The notes under the pieces were generated by a model, which saw only the letters and a list, made by a program, of their open reading frames with translations, made no database searches and was not told where the DNA came from. Below are positions 32,971 to 45,842 of a stretch of 64,000 bases of DNA, piece after piece. Position 1 is the stretch's first letter; every line of letters starts with the position of its first letter. This DNA comes from Lunularia cruciata (taxonomy: Eukaryota > Streptophyta > Marchantiopsida > Lunulariales > Lunulariaceae). Position numbers and translations under genes: made by a program. Where the stretch lies: contig OX419762.1 in the NCBI GenBank assembly GCA_948567375.1, positions 33,806,608 to 33,870,607 of the forward strand, written 5' to 3'.

Positions 32971-34260
32971 AAATGTGAGCATCCCCGTGAACACCGACAA
33001 TCGGTTCTTTATACAAAGTCGGGTCCGTGGTCCAAACCCTCCATCTATTTACTCAAGTGGCAAAAGGATTGCCTTCTAGGTCTGCAAGTTGAATAGAACC
33101 ATTGGCATATATATATGTGCATAACACGGTATGGCCCTATCCACCTTAAATGAAATTTCCCCTAAAAAACATTTGGTGATTGTCATATAACAATACCAAG
33201 TCATCTTCTTGAATAGCCACAGGCTTGATTTTCTTATCGTGCCGGACCTTCCGCTGTTCTTGTACTTCCTTTGTGGTTTGCATTGCATCGTCCTTTTTCT
33301 CTTCTAACCACATCAGTTGTGGGATCCAAAGATCCGGGCTGTCTTCCTCCGACAAGCATTCTTTGCACAAAATCCAATATGTTTGTACTTCAAATTCAAC
33401 GGGTAGTATGGAATGCAATCCATATGTCCAGAAATATGGAGTTTGCTTGGTGGTAATATTTTCAATTGTTTGATATGCCCACAAAGCTACAGGTAACTTC
33501 ATGTCCCAATTGTAGGCATAATTGACTGTCATCTTGTTTAAAATTTTACACAGCAATCCATTGGCCTTCTCCTTGAGTCCATTGGCTTTTGGGTTGTAGG
33601 GAGTTGTCTTCCAATGTTTGATCTGGAAGTACTTGGTTAATGCTTGCACCATAGAGTTCAAAAATGAGTTCCCCAATCACTAATTAATTCCAGAGGACAC
33701 CTATAATGGGAAATGATGTTTCGAAAGAAAAATTCTGCAACTATTTCCGCATCATCTCTCTGTGTTGCTTCTACTTCTACCATCTTGGTAGAATAATCAG
33801 TGCATACCAAGATGTACCTCTTCCTTGTGACTCAGGTCACTAGTTGAATTGGACCCACAAAATCAATACCCCATTTCTCAAAATGAAGCCAATGGCAAAA
33901 TTGGCCTCAAAGGCCACTGGGAAGTCGCTGTCAGTTTTCTTGTTCTCTGATAGGCATCACAACTTCAAATATGGTTGTACGTATCTTTATACATTGTAGG
34001 CCACCAATACCCTGCTGAAAGGATTTTCTTTACAGTATTCTTCAGGGCATAGTGTCCTCCTGATGCTTTAGAGTGTAAGGACTCAATGACTCCTCCGACT
34101 TTGTATGCCTCCAAACATCTCCAAAGTACTTCATCTTCGCCCATCTTAAACAAAATGTTGTGTTTTAATTGGTACGGTCTCATCTTCTTGAGGAAGACTG
34201 CCTTGTGTTCTAGGTCCAACCCCTCAAGACAATGACAAGTATGCAAATAGTGATATTCGG
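32971..34260 (-). pseudogene. E2 integrase
   Basis: Minus-strand fragments cover the zinc-finger region (33965-34246, with GGHYALKNTVKKILSAGYWW), then the core with the acidic motif near NPKANGLKEKANG (33146-33676), and a C-terminal part with DDLVLLYDNHQMFF ending near the purine tract. Frames change and stops occur. E4 has the same protein at 50953-51940. No chromodomain is seen. Confidence 0.75.
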
Positions 34261-35940
34261 CCGCATACCTTGTACTTCAAACAGCCATTAGATAATACAG
34301 TTCTTCATCAAGAAACCGATCATCAACTTCCAAGTCTTGGTCTTGAGTTTCTAACCTGGATAGGAAGCCCGCATTTGAATATGAAGCTCCCTTCCTTACT
34401 TGTATAGTGTATGTGAATTATTGTAACAACAAGATCAATCTTGCAATTTGCCCAGACAAATCTGCCTTATTGACCAAATGTTGCAATGCGTAATGGTCAA
34501 CATTGAATGCAAAGCTCCCTTCCTTACTTGTACAGTATATGTGAATTCTTGTAACAACAAGATCCATCTTGCAATTTGCCCGGACAAATCTGCCTTATTG
34601 ACCAAATGTTGCAATGCGTAATGGTCAACATAGAAGACAAACGTGTATCCCAGCAAGTAGTGGCAAATTTTCTTGCAGGCATAAACCATTCCGGGTGCTT
34701 CTCTTTTAGTTGTTGAATAGTTCTTTTCTGAAACTAATAATTGTCGGTTGGCATAATAAACCGGATAGTCCTTCTTCTTCTTGTCCTTCTGACTTAAGAC
34801 GACTCTGATTGCCATGGACAAAGTGTCCACATACACATGAAAAGGGGTGTCCTAATTTGGGGCCCTCATAATTGGTGCTTCAACCAGTTTCCTTTTCAAT
34901 ACTTGGAAAGCTTCTTCTTGTTTGGCTTCCCACAAGTAATCTTTGGACTTCTTCAGCAGCTTTGTAAGGGGTGCTGCAAGCACCACATAGTTTGAAACAA
35001 AGCGTCTATAATATCTGACATGTCCTAAGAAAGCTACTAGCTCCCAAATGTTCTTTGGAAATTCCAAAGCTAAGATAACTCTGACCTTCTCAACATCAAC
35101 TTCAATACCTCTGCTTGACACTTGATGCCCCAAAAGAATTCCCTCCTTCATTGCAAAGAAGCATTTGTACGAGTGTAATGACAAACCAGCAAAATGACAC
35201 CTTTTAAAAGTTTGGCAAAGGTAATCCAAATATTTATCTCTTTGCCCAAACACACAAAAATCATCGATGAAGACTTCCACAAATTTGCATAGAAATCCTT
35301 GAAGATTGTATTCATCATCTGCTGGAAAGTAGTGGGAGCATTACACAACCCAAAGGGCATTTGATTGTAAGTGAATGTGCCCCAATTGGTATTGAATGTA
35401 GTTTTATCCTTGTCCTCTTCTCGGATAGATACTTGATTGTACCTTGAAGATCCATCAAGAAAATTGTAACAAGGATGACCAGCTACTTGGTCCAAAATTG
35501 TATTGGTAAAAGGCAAAGGATGATGATCCTTCCTTGTCACTACATTCAACTTGCAAAAATCTTGGCACACTTGAATCTTCCTAGTCTTCCTCTTTGGAAT
35601 GATACCTATGGGAGAAACCCACTCACTGCTCAAGACAAGAAAGATTATTTCGGCCCTAAGTACCTATCAATTTCATCTTTCACCAAGAGTGAGTTCTTTG
35701 GGTTCAGGCGGTATTGTCTTTGCCAAACCGGAACTGCACCTTCAACCAGATCAATCCGGTGTTCTCCAAATTCTCATGGCATTTGATAGACCAGGCAAAT
35801 ACATCCTTGAATTCCATAAATAGGGCTGTGTATTTTGCCAACTCCTTTGAAGTGACTATCTTCAAAAGTTTCAAAAGTTTCCCTTCGGTCAAGACAACAT
35901 CTTGACAATCATTGGGGTTGATGACTCCTTTGATGTGGCT
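34261..35940 (-). pseudogene. E2 reverse transcriptase and RNase H
   Basis: The RT is readable from about 35930 (35148-35633) with the block MPFGLCNAPTTFQQMM and, in the next frame (34852-35280), the catalytic FIDDFCVFG. RNase H follows at 34435-34836 with VYYANRQLLVSEKNYSTTKRE and FYVDHYALQHL. At least one frameshift lies inside the RT near 35270, and the RNase H region carries a 128-bp tandem duplication. The copy is not functional. Closest relative in the window is E4 at 58610-59900. Confidence 0.8.
34384..34639. repeat. 128-bp tandem duplication in E2 RNase H
   Basis: AAGCTCCCTTCC... recurs at 34384 and 34512 with a few differences. E4 has only one copy at the equivalent place, so the duplication arose in E2. 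Confidence 0.85.
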
Positions 35941-35943
35941 TAC

Positions 35944-36710
35944 TCAGCTTAGTCCGAGCTGAACTGCAGTTAAACCCCCTTCCTCCAAGTCATGTTCACC
36001 TGAGGTGATGTTGTATGGGTCTTCATCTTTGACCTCTACCTCGTAGCATTCTAAGTAATTGACTTGGACTTTGTCTTTGGAATCTTTGGAAGACAAAGAT
36101 GATGAATCTTTGGATTCATCTTCATCTTCAGACAAAGTTGTTTTCCCAAGGTAAGGAACCTTTATCCAATTCACAGTCACCAGCTTGTGTTCTTCGGATG
36201 AAATGTCCTTAAATTGTAACTTTTGTTGGTGCCAATCCACAATAACCTGAGCATTGTACAATCAGGGTCTTTTGATCAAGAGAGGGTAACCAGTTTGGTT
36301 ACTGGTCGCAAGACAATGTAATTTAACTTGAAGGGCACCCCTCCAATGATCATAATGATATTTGACAGCATGCCCAAAGTCCTTATCCTGGTTCGATCCG
36401 CAAATTTCAGAATTCGGGATGTTGGTTCAAACGTTGTATACCCCAATTGATGTGCAGTGTCTTTTGTCATGACATTCACACCCGACCCCGAATCAATGGG
36501 TATGGTTGTGATCATGCAGCTTGTGATCTCCACATCCACTTTGGGAGATCCCAAATCTTCTTGTTCAATATGATAAATTGCGGGCAAGTCTTTCTTGGTC
36601 ATCGCCCTTACTTTCCTCAAGGCTGAACTCAGCTGCTTCTTGTACAGCTTGTTGTCCTCCCACAATTGCTTAAATGTGACATTAGCACTCGTAAATGCCA
36701 AATCAGCCAC
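35944..36710 (-). pseudogene. E2 protease region
   Basis: The aspartic protease active-site loop IPIDSGSGVNVM is at about 36480 on the minus strand, in the ORF 36276-36710. A second frame (35944-36261) continues with an acidic Ser/Asp-rich stretch before RT. The domain would cut the polyprotein during particle maturation. E4 has the matching region at 60038-60860. Confidence 0.75.
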
Positions 36711-36719
36711 AATATTGTA

Positions 36720-37466
36720 CTACGGGACTCCTCCCAACTTCACCTCCTTTGCCTTCATCTTTGGGTCCAAATTCTGCCCTTGTTCAAATCGGACTTTGGG
36801 GTGCTTTAAGATGGTGATTGGAGTACTAATGGTTTTGATCCGATGTTCTTTGGGTTGACCAACTTTGGCTTGGATCAAGTCCTTTACTTTGGACTGGATA
36901 TCCACCAAAAAAATGGGAGCCTTCATCTTTGTGTCCTCCTCCAAACTCATCTCCCGCGTTGTGAGCACTACTTCCTTGATGTTTTTTTGCAAGGCTTTAG
37001 CTTTGGCTTTGGCTAGAATCTTTTCCTCCTTGGCAAAAAGGATTGCTTTTGGGCACAACCTCTTTACCTTTCGTGAAGACAAAGAAGTAGTACTTGCTTC
37101 TTTGAGATCACGCTTCTTCTTACTCGCACGTGTCTCAACCTCCAAAATTTTGAGGTCTGGCCATTCTTCTTTTGAAGAGGGACTCCCTTCTTGAGGCCTC
37201 TCCTCCTCAAGTGTTATACAATTTACATTTGTATCACCTTTTGCTTGGAGCACAGCACGTTCAGCAGGGATCTGTACATATTTTACAAGCATCTTTGGGT
37301 TGGGTGGTTGTGGGCACTGGTTTCTTGTGTGCCCCAATCCCTTACAATTTCCACAAAGTAGAACGTACCCAATTTGCCGTCTTGGCTCCGGACAATTTGG
37401 AGACCAATGCTCCGGACAATTTGGAGACCAATGTCCCATCGAGCCACAATTATAACAAGCACCCAA
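36720..37466 (-). pseudogene. E2 nucleocapsid with two CCHC knuckles
   Basis: Two zinc knuckles are visible, CYNCGSMGHWSPNC and CGNCKGLGHTRNQC, followed by a Lys/Glu-rich segment. An in-frame 24-base duplication (37387-37410 and 37411-37434) repeats PEHWSPNC after the first knuckle. The knuckles bind the element RNA during packaging. This piece is one open frame of 248 codons in an otherwise broken gag-pol. Confidence 0.78.
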
Positions 37467-38710
37467 TGCAACTTTTGAGGCCTATTTTTGCCGCCCATTG
37501 GTGGTCTTTGTGGGGGAGCATTATTGTTATACTCCCTTGGTCCATACCTCGGACCTTGATACAATGTGCTCGCTTGAGGCTATACCTCTTGGGTTTGGTA
37601 CACAGCTTCATCTTCCTCACTTTGGTCCCAACCGGGAACCCAATCAATTTGTTGCACTGGAAATGCAATGCGTGTCAAACACTGCTATTAGCATGGAAAG
37701 ATTTACCACATGCAATGCACCATACATTTGGTCAGCCAAATGACGGAGGCTTTCTTTGGTCCTTAGCCCCAATTGTCTGGATCTGAAATCCCTAAACTCT
37801 TTAATAAGAGTCTCCAGCTTCTGATCCACCTTAGGTACATTCTTTACTGGTTGTGTTACTGGTTTCTTTCCCTCAAGTCTTCATATTCTTCTTGGCTTTG
37901 ATTCTTCTTTGGATTCTGAAGATGAACTTAAAGATGTGGAGGATTCCTCCAAAGAAGGGGATGTGCTGCAAGAAGCTTTCTTTCTTGGCTTCTTGCCTTT
38001 CTTCTCCCGATTTCTTTGGTTGTTGGATCAGTGAGAGTGAGTTGCCTCATATCAGGCAACATGTTTGAGTACTTTGTCCAAGGAAGTAACATTCCTCTCC
38101 CTGGCAAAGATACAAATCTCCGGTGAAAGTCCACCAAGGAATGAGGTAATGGCTTGGGCATTGGAGTAACCCACCACAATGGATTGTTTCAAAAATTGGT
38201 TCAATAAGGCCATGAACCGCTTGGAGTAGTCTCTTAACTTTTCCTTCTTCCCTTGGTCCCAATCATTGAGTGCCGCAAAGACACTCATATCATAATCAAC
38301 TTCCCAGAATCATTCTAGGAAGCCACTTCGCAAGTTTGCCTAGTCGGTTGGTGTGAACCCTTTCTGGGTTACATGGGTGTACCAACTCTGAGCCTTCTTT
38401 TGGAGCAAACTTAGAAAAATTCATAGAAAATCCATAGAGTCATGTTCCTTGTTGGCAAAGGAGATGACTTCAAATTCTTTGATAAATTCATCAAGATCTT
38501 TGTCTTGTTCTGTCCCCTTGTACTTCTGATAGGTGTGTAAGGTGACAAGTAACAAAGTCATCATTTGATTTGGCGGAATCAGCTATGGTAAGTTTGAACT
38601 TGATGGGACCAAGAGGCTGCTGGTATTGACACCATGTTAATAGCCCAGGTGTTCCAATTAGTCAAGTTCACAATAGGGTCTTCCTTGACAATTTCTTCTC
38701 TAAGTGTGTC
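37467..38710 (-). pseudogene. E2 gag, part 1 (before insertion E3)
   Basis: Gag pieces on the minus strand, including 38047-38288 with a YSKRFMALLNQFLKQS-type helical stretch that is also found in E4 (62311-62547) and E1 (1-200). Frames change several times. E3 interrupts it at 38716; gag resumes at 46538. Confidence 0.7.
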
Positions 38711-38716
38711 GACTTG

Positions 38717-39398
38717 TGAGCCGGCCTGTCTCTCACTCAGGATGAACCTCTGATGGCTATTATGGTAGCGCACCATGGACTAAGAAGGAAAGGAACCCCA
38801 ACTCCATCATACTCCTCCAAGGCTAACACTCCAAGACTCAAGACATTGCTCACTAGAGAACTCAATGAGAGAGAGATAGTTGCAAATGAAAGGATGATGA
38901 GTACCTCCTCACTCCTTGTTTATATACTTGTGAAATAGTTACGTACCAAAGTTACTTATTACTGTAGTAACTCAAGTTATTAGACTAAAAGTCAAGTAAA
39001 GTCAAAAAGTAGAAAGGAATATCCATTCACATGGGCATATTCCCCTAAGCATGTGGTCTTATCTTGACCCAACCATGGATTCCTTCACATGGGCTATCCT
39101 TGGACTAAAGAAGAATCCAAAACAAAAAGGCTTGCGGGCCCAAGAGTTCTCAACTCTTTCCTCAAAGCCAAACACCTAGGAATAATACCAAGTCGACACA
39201 CTAAAATCCAAAATAGTAGTGCTCATCTTTTCTACTTCCTCTAAAGTAAGGTCCTCTCTATCTTATCTATGACTAGCTTAAGCTAACCATGACTTATATA
39301 GAACCATCCTTTATCTCTATATAAATAATATCTCTTAAGTACTTGTAATACCAAGCTAAATATCACAATACCACACACATGCACAAATGGGTGTTACA
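38717..39398 (-). mobile_element. E3 3' LTR (682 bp)
   Basis: It follows the purine-rich TTCGGAGGTAAA (39410-39399, minus strand). A TATATAAAC box lies at 38918-38926 on the minus strand. A homologous LTR belongs to E6 (62658-63347). Confidence 0.88.
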
Positions 39399-39410
39399 TT
39401 TACCTCCGAA

Positions 39411-40559
39411 CTAAGTTTTCACTTTGTCCTCAAAGTGAAGGTCTCTCTACCTTCTATGGTACATCTTCAACTTATCATGGTTAATCCTATCAAAGTGTCT
39501 TCTTCCCAACTCCTTGAGATCATAGGTGTAATTGCCCCACACCTTCTCCACTATGAAAGGTCCAAAGTACTTAGGCAAAAACTTCTTTTGCACTCTCTTG
39601 AATCGAATGGAATCAAACAACATTACTCAATCACCTTCTTTGAAAGTCTCCTCCTTCTTCTTGCCTTGCCTCTTGTCATAGCTCTCCTTTTGTTTCCTTT
39701 GGGCTTGCTCCACTCAAACCATAGCAACTGCTCTTGCCTCTTCCAACTCCATGAGTTGATCCTTCCTTGACTTCTCTGCATCATCTCCTTGTGCTTTCTT
39801 CAATCTCCTATGAATGCTTTGGAAGGTAGGAAGATCAAAGTGAATAGGTAAGGTAGACTCAATACCATACACCAATTGAAATAGAGAATATCCAGTGGAA
39901 GTCTTCATGGTTGTCCTATACTCCCACAAAACTGCATGAATCCTCTTGTCCCAATGATGTTTAGCCCCTTCCATTTCTGCATCTTAAGCCAACATCATGC
40001 ACAAGGTCTGATTGGTTCTCTCTGCCAAGCCACTGGAATTTGGCTTATAGGATGTAGTTACTCTATATGTGATAGAGAAATGTCGTAGCATGGCTATAGT
40101 AATGCTTCCTGTAAACTCTCCTCCTCTATCAAAAACCAACTCAAAAGGGCATCCAAACCTAGTGATAATGTGTTCATAAAGAAATCTACCCACTTCATCT
40201 TCATTCTTGTCCCTCAATGGTCTAGCCTCAACTCACTTGGTAAGGTGATCAGTAACTACCACAATGTACCGATTGTTCCTTGGGGTTCTATTGAGAGGAC
40301 CTACAAAATCAATTCCTCACTTCTCAAAAGGTCCTAGCAATGGAATTGATCTAAGTGGTGGAGTGGATGTAGACTTTCTAGCAAAAGCTTGACAAACATG
40401 ACAAGTTTTGCAATAATCAAGACAATCCTTGAAAATCCCTCTCCAATGGTAACCTACATCTAGAATCTTGAAAGCAGTCACCTTTCCTGCAAAGTGTCCT
40501 CCACATACTAAACCTTCATGAAACTCCTTTATGAGTAGGATAGACTCTTCCTTACCCAC
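39411..40559 (-). pseudogene. E3 integrase
   Basis: Same frame as the preceding RT/RNase H. The His-His-Cys-Cys finger (40317-40559) ends CKTCHVCQ. The core follows with FDRGGEF and SSGLAERTNQT (39984-40217), then WEYRTTMKTSTGYS and, near 39480, the GPF module (KYFGPFIVEKVWGNYTYDL). In-frame stops include TGA for the Trp of WGIDFVG near 40315. It would join element DNA to the target. The C terminus ends without a chromodomain, shortly before the purine tract. Confidence 0.82.
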
Positions 40560-40565
40560 TGCTCT

Positions 40566-42378
40566 TCAAAGTAGACCATCTGCTCCTTGGTGAAAAAGAA
40601 TATCCTCCACCATTGTGCAAGGTCTAGATCTTGCTGCAAGGGCCTTCCTCTCCCTAGCATGCATCCTTTCTGGATAGTTACCTCTTGTCACAAAATCCAC
40701 AATCTCCTTGTACTCCATTGGAACCTCTTGGGTGATTGAGATTGCCATTAGCTCCTCATCCAAGAAGGAATCATCCACGGGCTCATCTCCATCATGATCA
40801 TAGGATCTAGATAACAAATCAGCATTTGCATGTTTCTTTCCTGGCCTATCCTCAATGGTGTAGTCATACTCAGACAAGAGTATCATCCACCTTGCTAGCC
40901 TCCCTTCAACATTAGGCTCGTTGAAGATGTACTTCAAAGCCTTGTGATCCGTGACAATGGTGGCTTTCCCTCCAATCAAGTAGTGTCTAAACTTCTTGAG
41001 ACCAAAGATCACTGCCAACCCTTCTCTCTCCGTGATAGAGTAGTTCTTCTCTGCTAAAACCATCTGCCTACTAGCATAAGCTATTAGATGATCATGCTCA
41101 TCTTGGTCTAATTGACTAAGAGTGCATCCTATAGCTACATTAGAAGCATCAGTGTAGAGGATGAAAGGCTTACTCCAATCAGGTTTAGCAAGAATTGGAG
41201 CTACAACAAGGGATTGCTTGAGCTCCTCAAAAGCTTTGAGAGCCTCCTTGTCCTCCAAAATCACCATGTAATCTACACCCTTCTTCATGTAGATGGTCAA
41301 TGCATAAGCCTTGTTGGAAAATGAGAAGATGAACCTCCTATAATATCCAATCATCCCCAAGAATTGGTGTAACTTTGTCAAGCTTGAAGGGAATGGAAGG
41401 TCTGAGATTTTCCTCACCTTCTCAGGATCAACTGCTATTATATCCTTGGAGATGATGTGCCCCAAAAGTAGACCTTCTTCACATCCAAAAATGCACTTCT
41501 CTGGGTTGATTAATGCATTTGCCTCATCCAAGCGTTGCAAGACTTTGATTAGGTGCTCAAAGTGCTCCTCCTTGCTTCCATAGACACAAAAGTCATCAAT
41601 GAAGTCTCTCACAAATTTCCCAATGAAAGGTTCAAATACCTTGTTCATGAACCATTGGAATGTGGCTGGAGCATTGCAAAGCCCAAAAGGCATGACCTTG
41701 AAAGCGTAAGTTCCCCAAGGTGTGGTGAATGTGGTGAGTTGTTGGTGCTCTAGTGCAATCTTGATTTGGTTATATCCACTATAACCATCTCCAAAACTGT
41801 ACCTCTCATGACCTGCAACCTCCTCCAAGATCTCATCAATGAATGGCAATGGGTAGTAGTTTCTTGGTAACAACATTGAACTTCTTGTAATCCACACATA
41901 CCCAAAGCTTGCCATTCTTTTTCTTCATAATGACAATTGGAGACACCCATTCTGAATTCTCTACCTCAAAGATAAATCTAGCCTTCTTGAGCTTATCAAT
42001 CTCCTCCTTCACAACCAAAGATATTGGTGGGCTAATGCGACATTGCTTTTGGCGGATTGGTCTTGCATGTGACTCCACCTCTATCTTGTGCTCCTCCAAG
42101 GTGACTTCCTTCAAATCCTTGTAACTAAAAGCAAACACATGGATGAATTTGTAGAAAATCTCCTCAAATCTCACCTTCTCCTCCTTGGTAATATTTGGGC
42201 CATACTTGAGGGTAGCTAACCTTCTCTCTACCTCCTCAAGTGTCAATGGTGATTTGTTTGGGTCCTTCAAAACCTTTGGCTTAGGTGCAAAATCCATAGC
42301 ACACAAAGGATACACATCTGAATCAGATTCAAATTCGTCCTCCTCCGTGGAAGTCTCCTCTTCCATGCTTGTGTCCAC
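40566..42378 (-). pseudogene. E3 reverse transcriptase and RNase H
   Basis: The RT starts in the protease frame (41836-42378, with RPIRQKQCRISPP and KKNGKLWVCVDYKK) and shifts by one base near 41870 into the frame that runs through RNase H and integrase. Motifs: GDGYSGYNQI, MPFGLCNAPATFQ, FIDDFCVYG (catalytic aspartates, about 41595), then RNase H ILYTDASNVAIG, YSITEREGLAVIF and HANADLLSRS. Apart from the one shift, this 450-codon piece is open. Confidence 0.87.
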
Positions 42379-42513
42379 ACCTGAAGCTCCTTCTTCAGAA
42401 TTTGATTCTCAATAATCAAAAGATGGTGTATCTGAATGTGAAGTGTTGGTGGTGTTAGTCACAAGAACTATGACTCTATGGTTTGATGGCCCAATCCTCA
42501 AGTACCCTTTGTG

Positions 42514-43236
42514 TCATCGATCAGTTGTGAGTGCTACTCTCAACCATGGCCTCCCAAGAAGTAAGTCATAGCTCAAATCCTCCAAGACTTGGAAAGTCAT
42601 GAGATTTTGAACTCCCATAACTGAAACTATCACTTTATCCATCACCCCTACTGGTTGAACTTGTTGCTTGTTTGCCATGCTCACCACAAATGTTGAAGGT
42701 CTTGAGGGTATCATACCCAACTTCTTCATCAACCTTTCTGACATGGCATTTACTGCTGATCCTCCATCAACCAATGCATCCTTGATGTTGTCACCATTCA
42801 CTCTCACATCAATCTTGGAGGCATATTCACAAGCCTCCCATGGTGCTGGCTTGGCATCCACCACCCCCATTGATACTGGAACTTTTGCCTTCTTCTTCTT
42901 CTTGCTCCTTGTAGAACTCAAACCACCTCTAAGCTCCTTTCTCAAGGTAGGGTTCAAAGCAATCAATTGGCCCATTGTGATATTAGCCTTGTGACTACCA
43001 ACATCCTCCAACACATTGTAGTTCCATTGTTGCTTTGAAATCAAGAATTCCTCCATCCACAACTTCTTCCTTGGAGTCTTTGTTGTTGATGGTGTTGAGG
43101 TGCGAGTGCTCCTAGTAGACATAGGAGTATCCTTGCTTGGAGTAAATCCTTGAGAAGAGTGATCATCCTCTGCAAAACGAGCTCTCTTCTTCTCTTGTGC
43201 CAAAAGCTCCAAATTAAGACTCTTGGAGTTTGGCAC
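42514..43236 (-). pseudogene. E3 protease
   Basis: A 240-codon open frame on the minus strand. The active-site loop is ALVDGGSAVNAM (Asp-Gly-Gly rather than Asp-Ser/Thr-Gly) at about 42760, and SYDLLLGRPWL is near the end. It shares its frame with gag upstream, so it was probably made as part of a Gag-Pol polyprotein. E6 carries the same domain at 63529-63885. Confidence 0.8.
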
Positions 43237-44271
43237 TCTCCCTTCTCATACTTGCTCTCCACCACATCTATGGATGCTATCCCCTTACCTTTTTTTGGAT
43301 TAGGAGCCAATTGGGTTTCACTACCACCCTCTTTCCCTCTATTGGCTCCATCATAACTCCTTCCTCCATAGTAAGTGGAATTTGGGCAATTCCTTTGGAT
43401 ATGGCCTCTTCCTCCACAACCAAAACAATTTCTATCATTGAAATTGTTGGCTGGTTGAACTCCTCTATATGGATAGTTTCTATAACTCCTAGACCCCTCT
43501 CCTTACATTCTGATCCACCTCTCTCTTCTCCAATAGTTGCACCACATTGATCTTGAGATTTGCAAGTTGTTCTGTGATGGTTTGAAGTGGATCCTTTGGT
43601 GGAGTTGCAAGAATTGGAGCAACTACTACTTGTGGTGCAACCCTTATCACCAAAGTATCCAAAGTTTCACCATACTTGTAGCCTTGAGGAGGATGCACAA
43701 ACTCCTTCACCACCAAATCACTCTCATCTCCTTCCAAACTCTCCTCCATACAAATTGTGATCTTGATAGCTTCAACCTTGGAAGAAGGTTTCTCATATCT
43801 CACCTTGCTTGTAATTTGTGTTCTCAACCCTCCCACAAAATTCTTGGTGATCATGGCCCTTATGTCAATCATTGTAGTCTCCACATCATCCCCACACTTT
43901 CTCAACACTCTACAAAATTTGGACTCTAACTTTTCCACTCTTTCCACATAGACTCTCACTTTCTCTCCATCTCCTTGCTTGAGAAATGTAACCTCACTCA
44001 TCAATCTCTCATAACTCTCATCAAGAAGAAAGTTCTCAATGAGTGCTGAAGTCAAAGTCTCCCAAGACTCCTCTTCCCCATCTCTCCTCTCTCTCTTTTG
44101 GTATTCTGACTCATACCATGTAAGTTCTACATCCTCAAAGAAATCTGGTAATAATGAGGCCCACTCATTCTTCCTCCTCTCATTGTTTCTTATGCAAGCT
44201 CTCTTGAAGTCTCTCACAAAGGCCTCCACATCTTCTCCATCCTTGCCAAAGAAAACCGGAAGTTTGCCCAT
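43237..44271 (-). pseudogene. E3 gag
   Basis: The frame starts at 44271 (Met-Gly-Lys-Leu-Pro-Val-Phe) and is open for 260 codons, with a retroviral-gag-like helical region (DVELTWYESEYQKR, VRVYVERVEKLESKF). A CCHC knuckle, CFGCGGRGHIQRNC, is readable near 43405-43450 in another frame after a break near 43489. Protein role: particle shell and RNA packaging. Confidence 0.82.
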
Positions 44272-44507
44272 CTTAACCTCTCACTATCTTTCTCTTCTCT
44301 CAATTTTTCTTTTTCTTTTTTCTTTTCTCTCACTCTATAACTAATAGACTATATACATGACTAACACAATTTGAGAGTAATCCACCCTAGGGAACACAAA
44401 AGGTTCAGGTTGCTCCAAGATTTCTATTGCAACATCAAATCATAGAGTGCATATTAATCAAACCCTCATGGATAGTTTATCCATAAGTTGAAAGATTATC
44501 TCCATCA

Positions 44508-44981
44508 TTAATCTTGAGAACTAGCTGATGAAGGTGGTAGTATTCCTATAGCTGTACTAAGACTCTCTCCAAGATCCTTCACCAAAGTCTCCAAAAGTGA
44601 TTTTACTCCACTACATTCATGTCTTTTTGGAAGTCCTTCAACTCCACAAACCTCACACAACTCCTTGGTCTTAGATCTTCTCCCTCCTAATCTTGGTGAA
44701 GAAGGTCCAACATGCAAACCCAAGTCAAGTAAGTCTCTCCTTTCCCTCAATCTCTTGCTCTAAAAGGTCAATGGACATGAACTTGCCTTATGTCCCTTCT
44801 CTCCACACAGAAAGCACTTAGACTCACTCTTTCCTCTAAGTGGTGTAGGTTTTTGGATCCTCTCAACACTCTCTTCAAATTCTATTGTAAACTCTCTTTT
44901 CCTCAAATCCACCCCTACAATCACCTCAAACCCTTGGAGAACCTTGCATAATCTCAATTTCCACTCCTGATGACCCTCCAT
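44508..44981 (-). pseudogene. E3 extra ORF upstream of gag, two Cys clusters
   Basis: A minus-strand frame of about 158 codons lies between the 5' LTR and gag, split by one TAG at 44757-44759. The first half carries a clean CCHC knuckle, CFLCGEKGHKASSC; the second a further Cys/His cluster, CEVCGVEGLPKRHEC. Gag of the same element has its own knuckle, so this is an additional protein and not a displaced nucleocapsid. Function unknown; RNA binding is plausible from the knuckle. Confidence 0.55.
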
Positions 44982-45842
44982 GTTCCCAAGATGAATCTAA
45001 ACACTCAAACATGCTTTTTGTTGATCTCAAACTCCTCATGCATGAGATCTCCACTCTGCAGAATTGACCCTTCCTCACAATGTCACTCAAATCTCCCAAC
45101 CACTATGTCATAATCATCTGAAATTCTGCACAATTGATTAAAACTTTAGGGCGTCCCTCCCTGCAAAATTTTAGATCTTTTCATCAAGCCATTTGGCCTA
45201 GATATCTTTCTATTCAACACACATATTTCAGATTTGGTCTGAAAACCACCCCCCTCACTTCAAAAACACATAACTCCCTGTGCAAGAATGTTATTTCTCT
45301 AATTTTTGAGGCAGCAGCTAGGATACAATGCACTGAAGTTTCTTGGAAATTTTCAAGACAATTCACTGAAAATTGAGGAAATGGCAGACTTTGTACAATT
45401 TTCCAGAGAGCATGTAGTTGCAGGAGCACTTTACCCTATCAACTTTCAAAAATTCTAGCCCAGTGCGCATAGTAGCCCCCACAATAATTTCAATTGTGCT
45501 AACTGGAAAATAACCCAAGCTATCATGTGTAAAAATTTCAAGTCCAGATCTCAAACTTGAGATTTTGCCCAAAATCACCTTAATCCCCAAAATCTGCAAT
45601 CCACCTCACACAATCTCTTCAATTCCTCTCATGTGTACAAGATGTACAAAATCACCTCAAAGACATCATAATGAACTACAGGGTATACAAATGGATCTTG
45701 GTTCTCTAACATAAGTCCAGCCCTCTCCTCTCCTAATGTTCTCTCCAAGTGAGCTCTCATAGCCTCCTTCTGCCTAATGTAGAATTGAACGCGGAACATT
45801 ATCTTGCCTTCTAGAGAGGTCTTGGCAACGGAACCAAAAATA
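44982..45842. other. E3 leader between 5' LTR and extra ORF
   Basis: About 860 bases with no ORF I trust. On the coding strand it starts right after the 5' LTR with TATTTTTGGTTCCGTTGCCAA. That is the only PBS candidate and is not a clear match to a tRNA 3' end that I know. Confidence 0.5.

Noticed and set aside
37172-37786. Plus-strand ORF of 204 codons
   Set aside because: Antisense to E2 nucleocapsid and gag with two CCHC knuckles on the minus strand.
43537-43929. Plus-strand ORF of 130 codons
   Set aside because: Antisense to E3 gag, which has recognisable protein features on the minus strand.
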